In this document: piece by piece, positions 63,588-64,000 of the stretch
Numbering within the stretch: the stretch's first letter is position 1
Layout of the letters: every line of letters begins with the position of its first letter
DNA from: Veillonella atypica KON
GTDB lineage: Bacteria > Bacillota > Negativicutes > Veillonellales > Veillonellaceae
DNA length: 64,000 nucleotides
Assembly: GCF_002959915.1 (NCBI RefSeq)
Contig: NZ_PPDE01000008.1
Coordinates: forward strand, 620,001-684,000
Direction of reading: 5' to 3'
Program-made: the position numbers and the translations under genes
The notes under the pieces: generated by a model
Seen by the model: the letters and a program-made list of their open reading frames with translations, nothing else
What the model was told of the DNA's origin: nothing
Database searches by the model: none

Positions 63588-63599
63588 TGTATATCCTTC

Positions 63600-64000
63600 C
63601 TATTCCTTTACACTTGGCTTAATTTCCTGTGTTTCTTTTTTATTGGTTGTTGTTTTTGTATCAGTTGTTTTTGTGTCAGTCGTTTTTGAACTACTAGTAG
63701 GCACCTTAAAATAGGCACTCAAAATATCCCGTACAATCGGTCCTGCAGAGCCTGCACCAAAACCACCTTGCTCAACGAGAGCAACGACGACAATTTGAGG
63801 CTTATCATATGGTGCATACGCAACAAACCAGCCATGATCTCGGCCATGTGCGTTTTCCGCAGTCCCTGTTTTACCTGCTACAGCAACAGGGAAGCCTTTA
63901 AACAATTCACCAGCCGTACCACCTTCGCTAGTTACATCGCGAAGACCTTCTCGAATAAGGTCCATAATATTTTTAGGTACTGGAAGTACGCCTAGGTTCT
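63600..64000 (-). CDS. mrdA: Penicillin-binding protein 2, C-terminal part (runs off the window)
   Basis: The last 133 residues of a class B transpeptidase. The KTG box is VAVAGKTGTAENA, followed by DHGWFVAYAPYDKPQIVV and VVALVEQGGFGAGSAGP, as in PBP2. The C-terminus is a low-complexity tail of Thr, Lys and Asp (repeats of TTDTK) about 30 residues long. The start and the SxxK site lie beyond 64000. PBP2 cross-links peptidoglycan made by RodA, encoded downstream. Confidence 0.9.
   Translation of the reverse strand, partial: NLGVLPVPKNIMDLIREGLRDVTSEGGTAGELFKGFPVAVAGKTGTAENAHGRDHGWFVAYAPYDKPQIVVVALVEQGGFGAGSAGPIVRDILSAYFKVPTSSSKTTDTKTTDTKTTTNKKETQEIKPSVKE

Overview
The window reads as a chromosomal segment of a Veillonella-like member of the Negativicutes (Firmicutes relatives with an outer membrane). 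The gene clusters are Firmicute-type: alaS-ireB-ruvX-DUF1292-mltG-trmR-U32, dnaG-rpoD, trmK-nif3, cinA-recA-recX-rny, recJ-rel, hisS-aspS-6S-rarA and rplU-prp-rpmA. They occur with a Tat-exported NiFe hydrogenase, a T-box thrS and moderately AT-rich DNA. The genus is inferred from overall resemblance, not from a search. Every gene except one anion transporter lies on the minus strand, as expected for a leading-strand stretch of one replichore.

Layout. 1-535: start of infC behind an attenuator-type leader, then AT-rich DNA with short repeats. 537-2840: a plus-strand DASS transporter facing a MarR-like regulator, with a 52-bp-period palindrome array between them. 3068-5340: thrS with its T-box. 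5340-5830: a second, longer array of the same palindrome. 5846-14514: an unknown secreted protein, DUF4911, a U32 protein and TrmR (tRNA wobble-uridine modification), MltG, DUF1292, RuvX, IreB and AlaS. 14758-16646: an NlpC/P60 hydrolase and a glycosyltransferase. 16894-21759: a NiFe hydrogenase operon (small and large subunits, cytochrome b, protease, HupH-like). 21971-24635: thioredoxin, rnpB, Nif3 and TrmK. 24755-25338: a CAU tRNA (probably Ile2) and an unusual block of tandem and inverted repeats. 25339-26879: folE-queE-queD for 7-deazaguanine synthesis. 26988-29933: rpoD and dnaG. 30104-34577: rny, recX, recA and cinA. 34641-43593: rimO, a membrane-anchored binding protein, a YgiQ radical SAM protein, a RodZ-like protein, ftsK and rarA. 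43620-53781: 6S RNA, aspS, hisS, hemZ, a Fur-family regulator, an MBL hydrolase, rel and recJ. 54060-55478: hydG. 55732-61502: rpmA, prp, rplU with an L21-type leader, mntP, rng and two linked radical-SAM-associated proteins. 61562-64000: rodA, a MinD-like ATPase and the 3' part of a PBP2 gene.

The main themes are translation and RNA processing (thrS, alaS, aspS, hisS, infC, rnpB, rny, rng, a tRNA and many RNA-modification enzymes), recombination and replication (recA, recX, recJ, ruvX, rarA, dnaG, ftsK), envelope growth (mltG, rodA, PBP2, NlpC/P60) and hydrogen metabolism (NiFe operon plus a lone HydG). The least explained structures are the two ACAGGCCTGT arrays flanking marR-thrS and the ~94-bp repeat block before the tRNA, whose inverted arm forms the spacer of the tRNA promoter. 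I see no CRISPR array, insertion sequence, prophage or rRNA.
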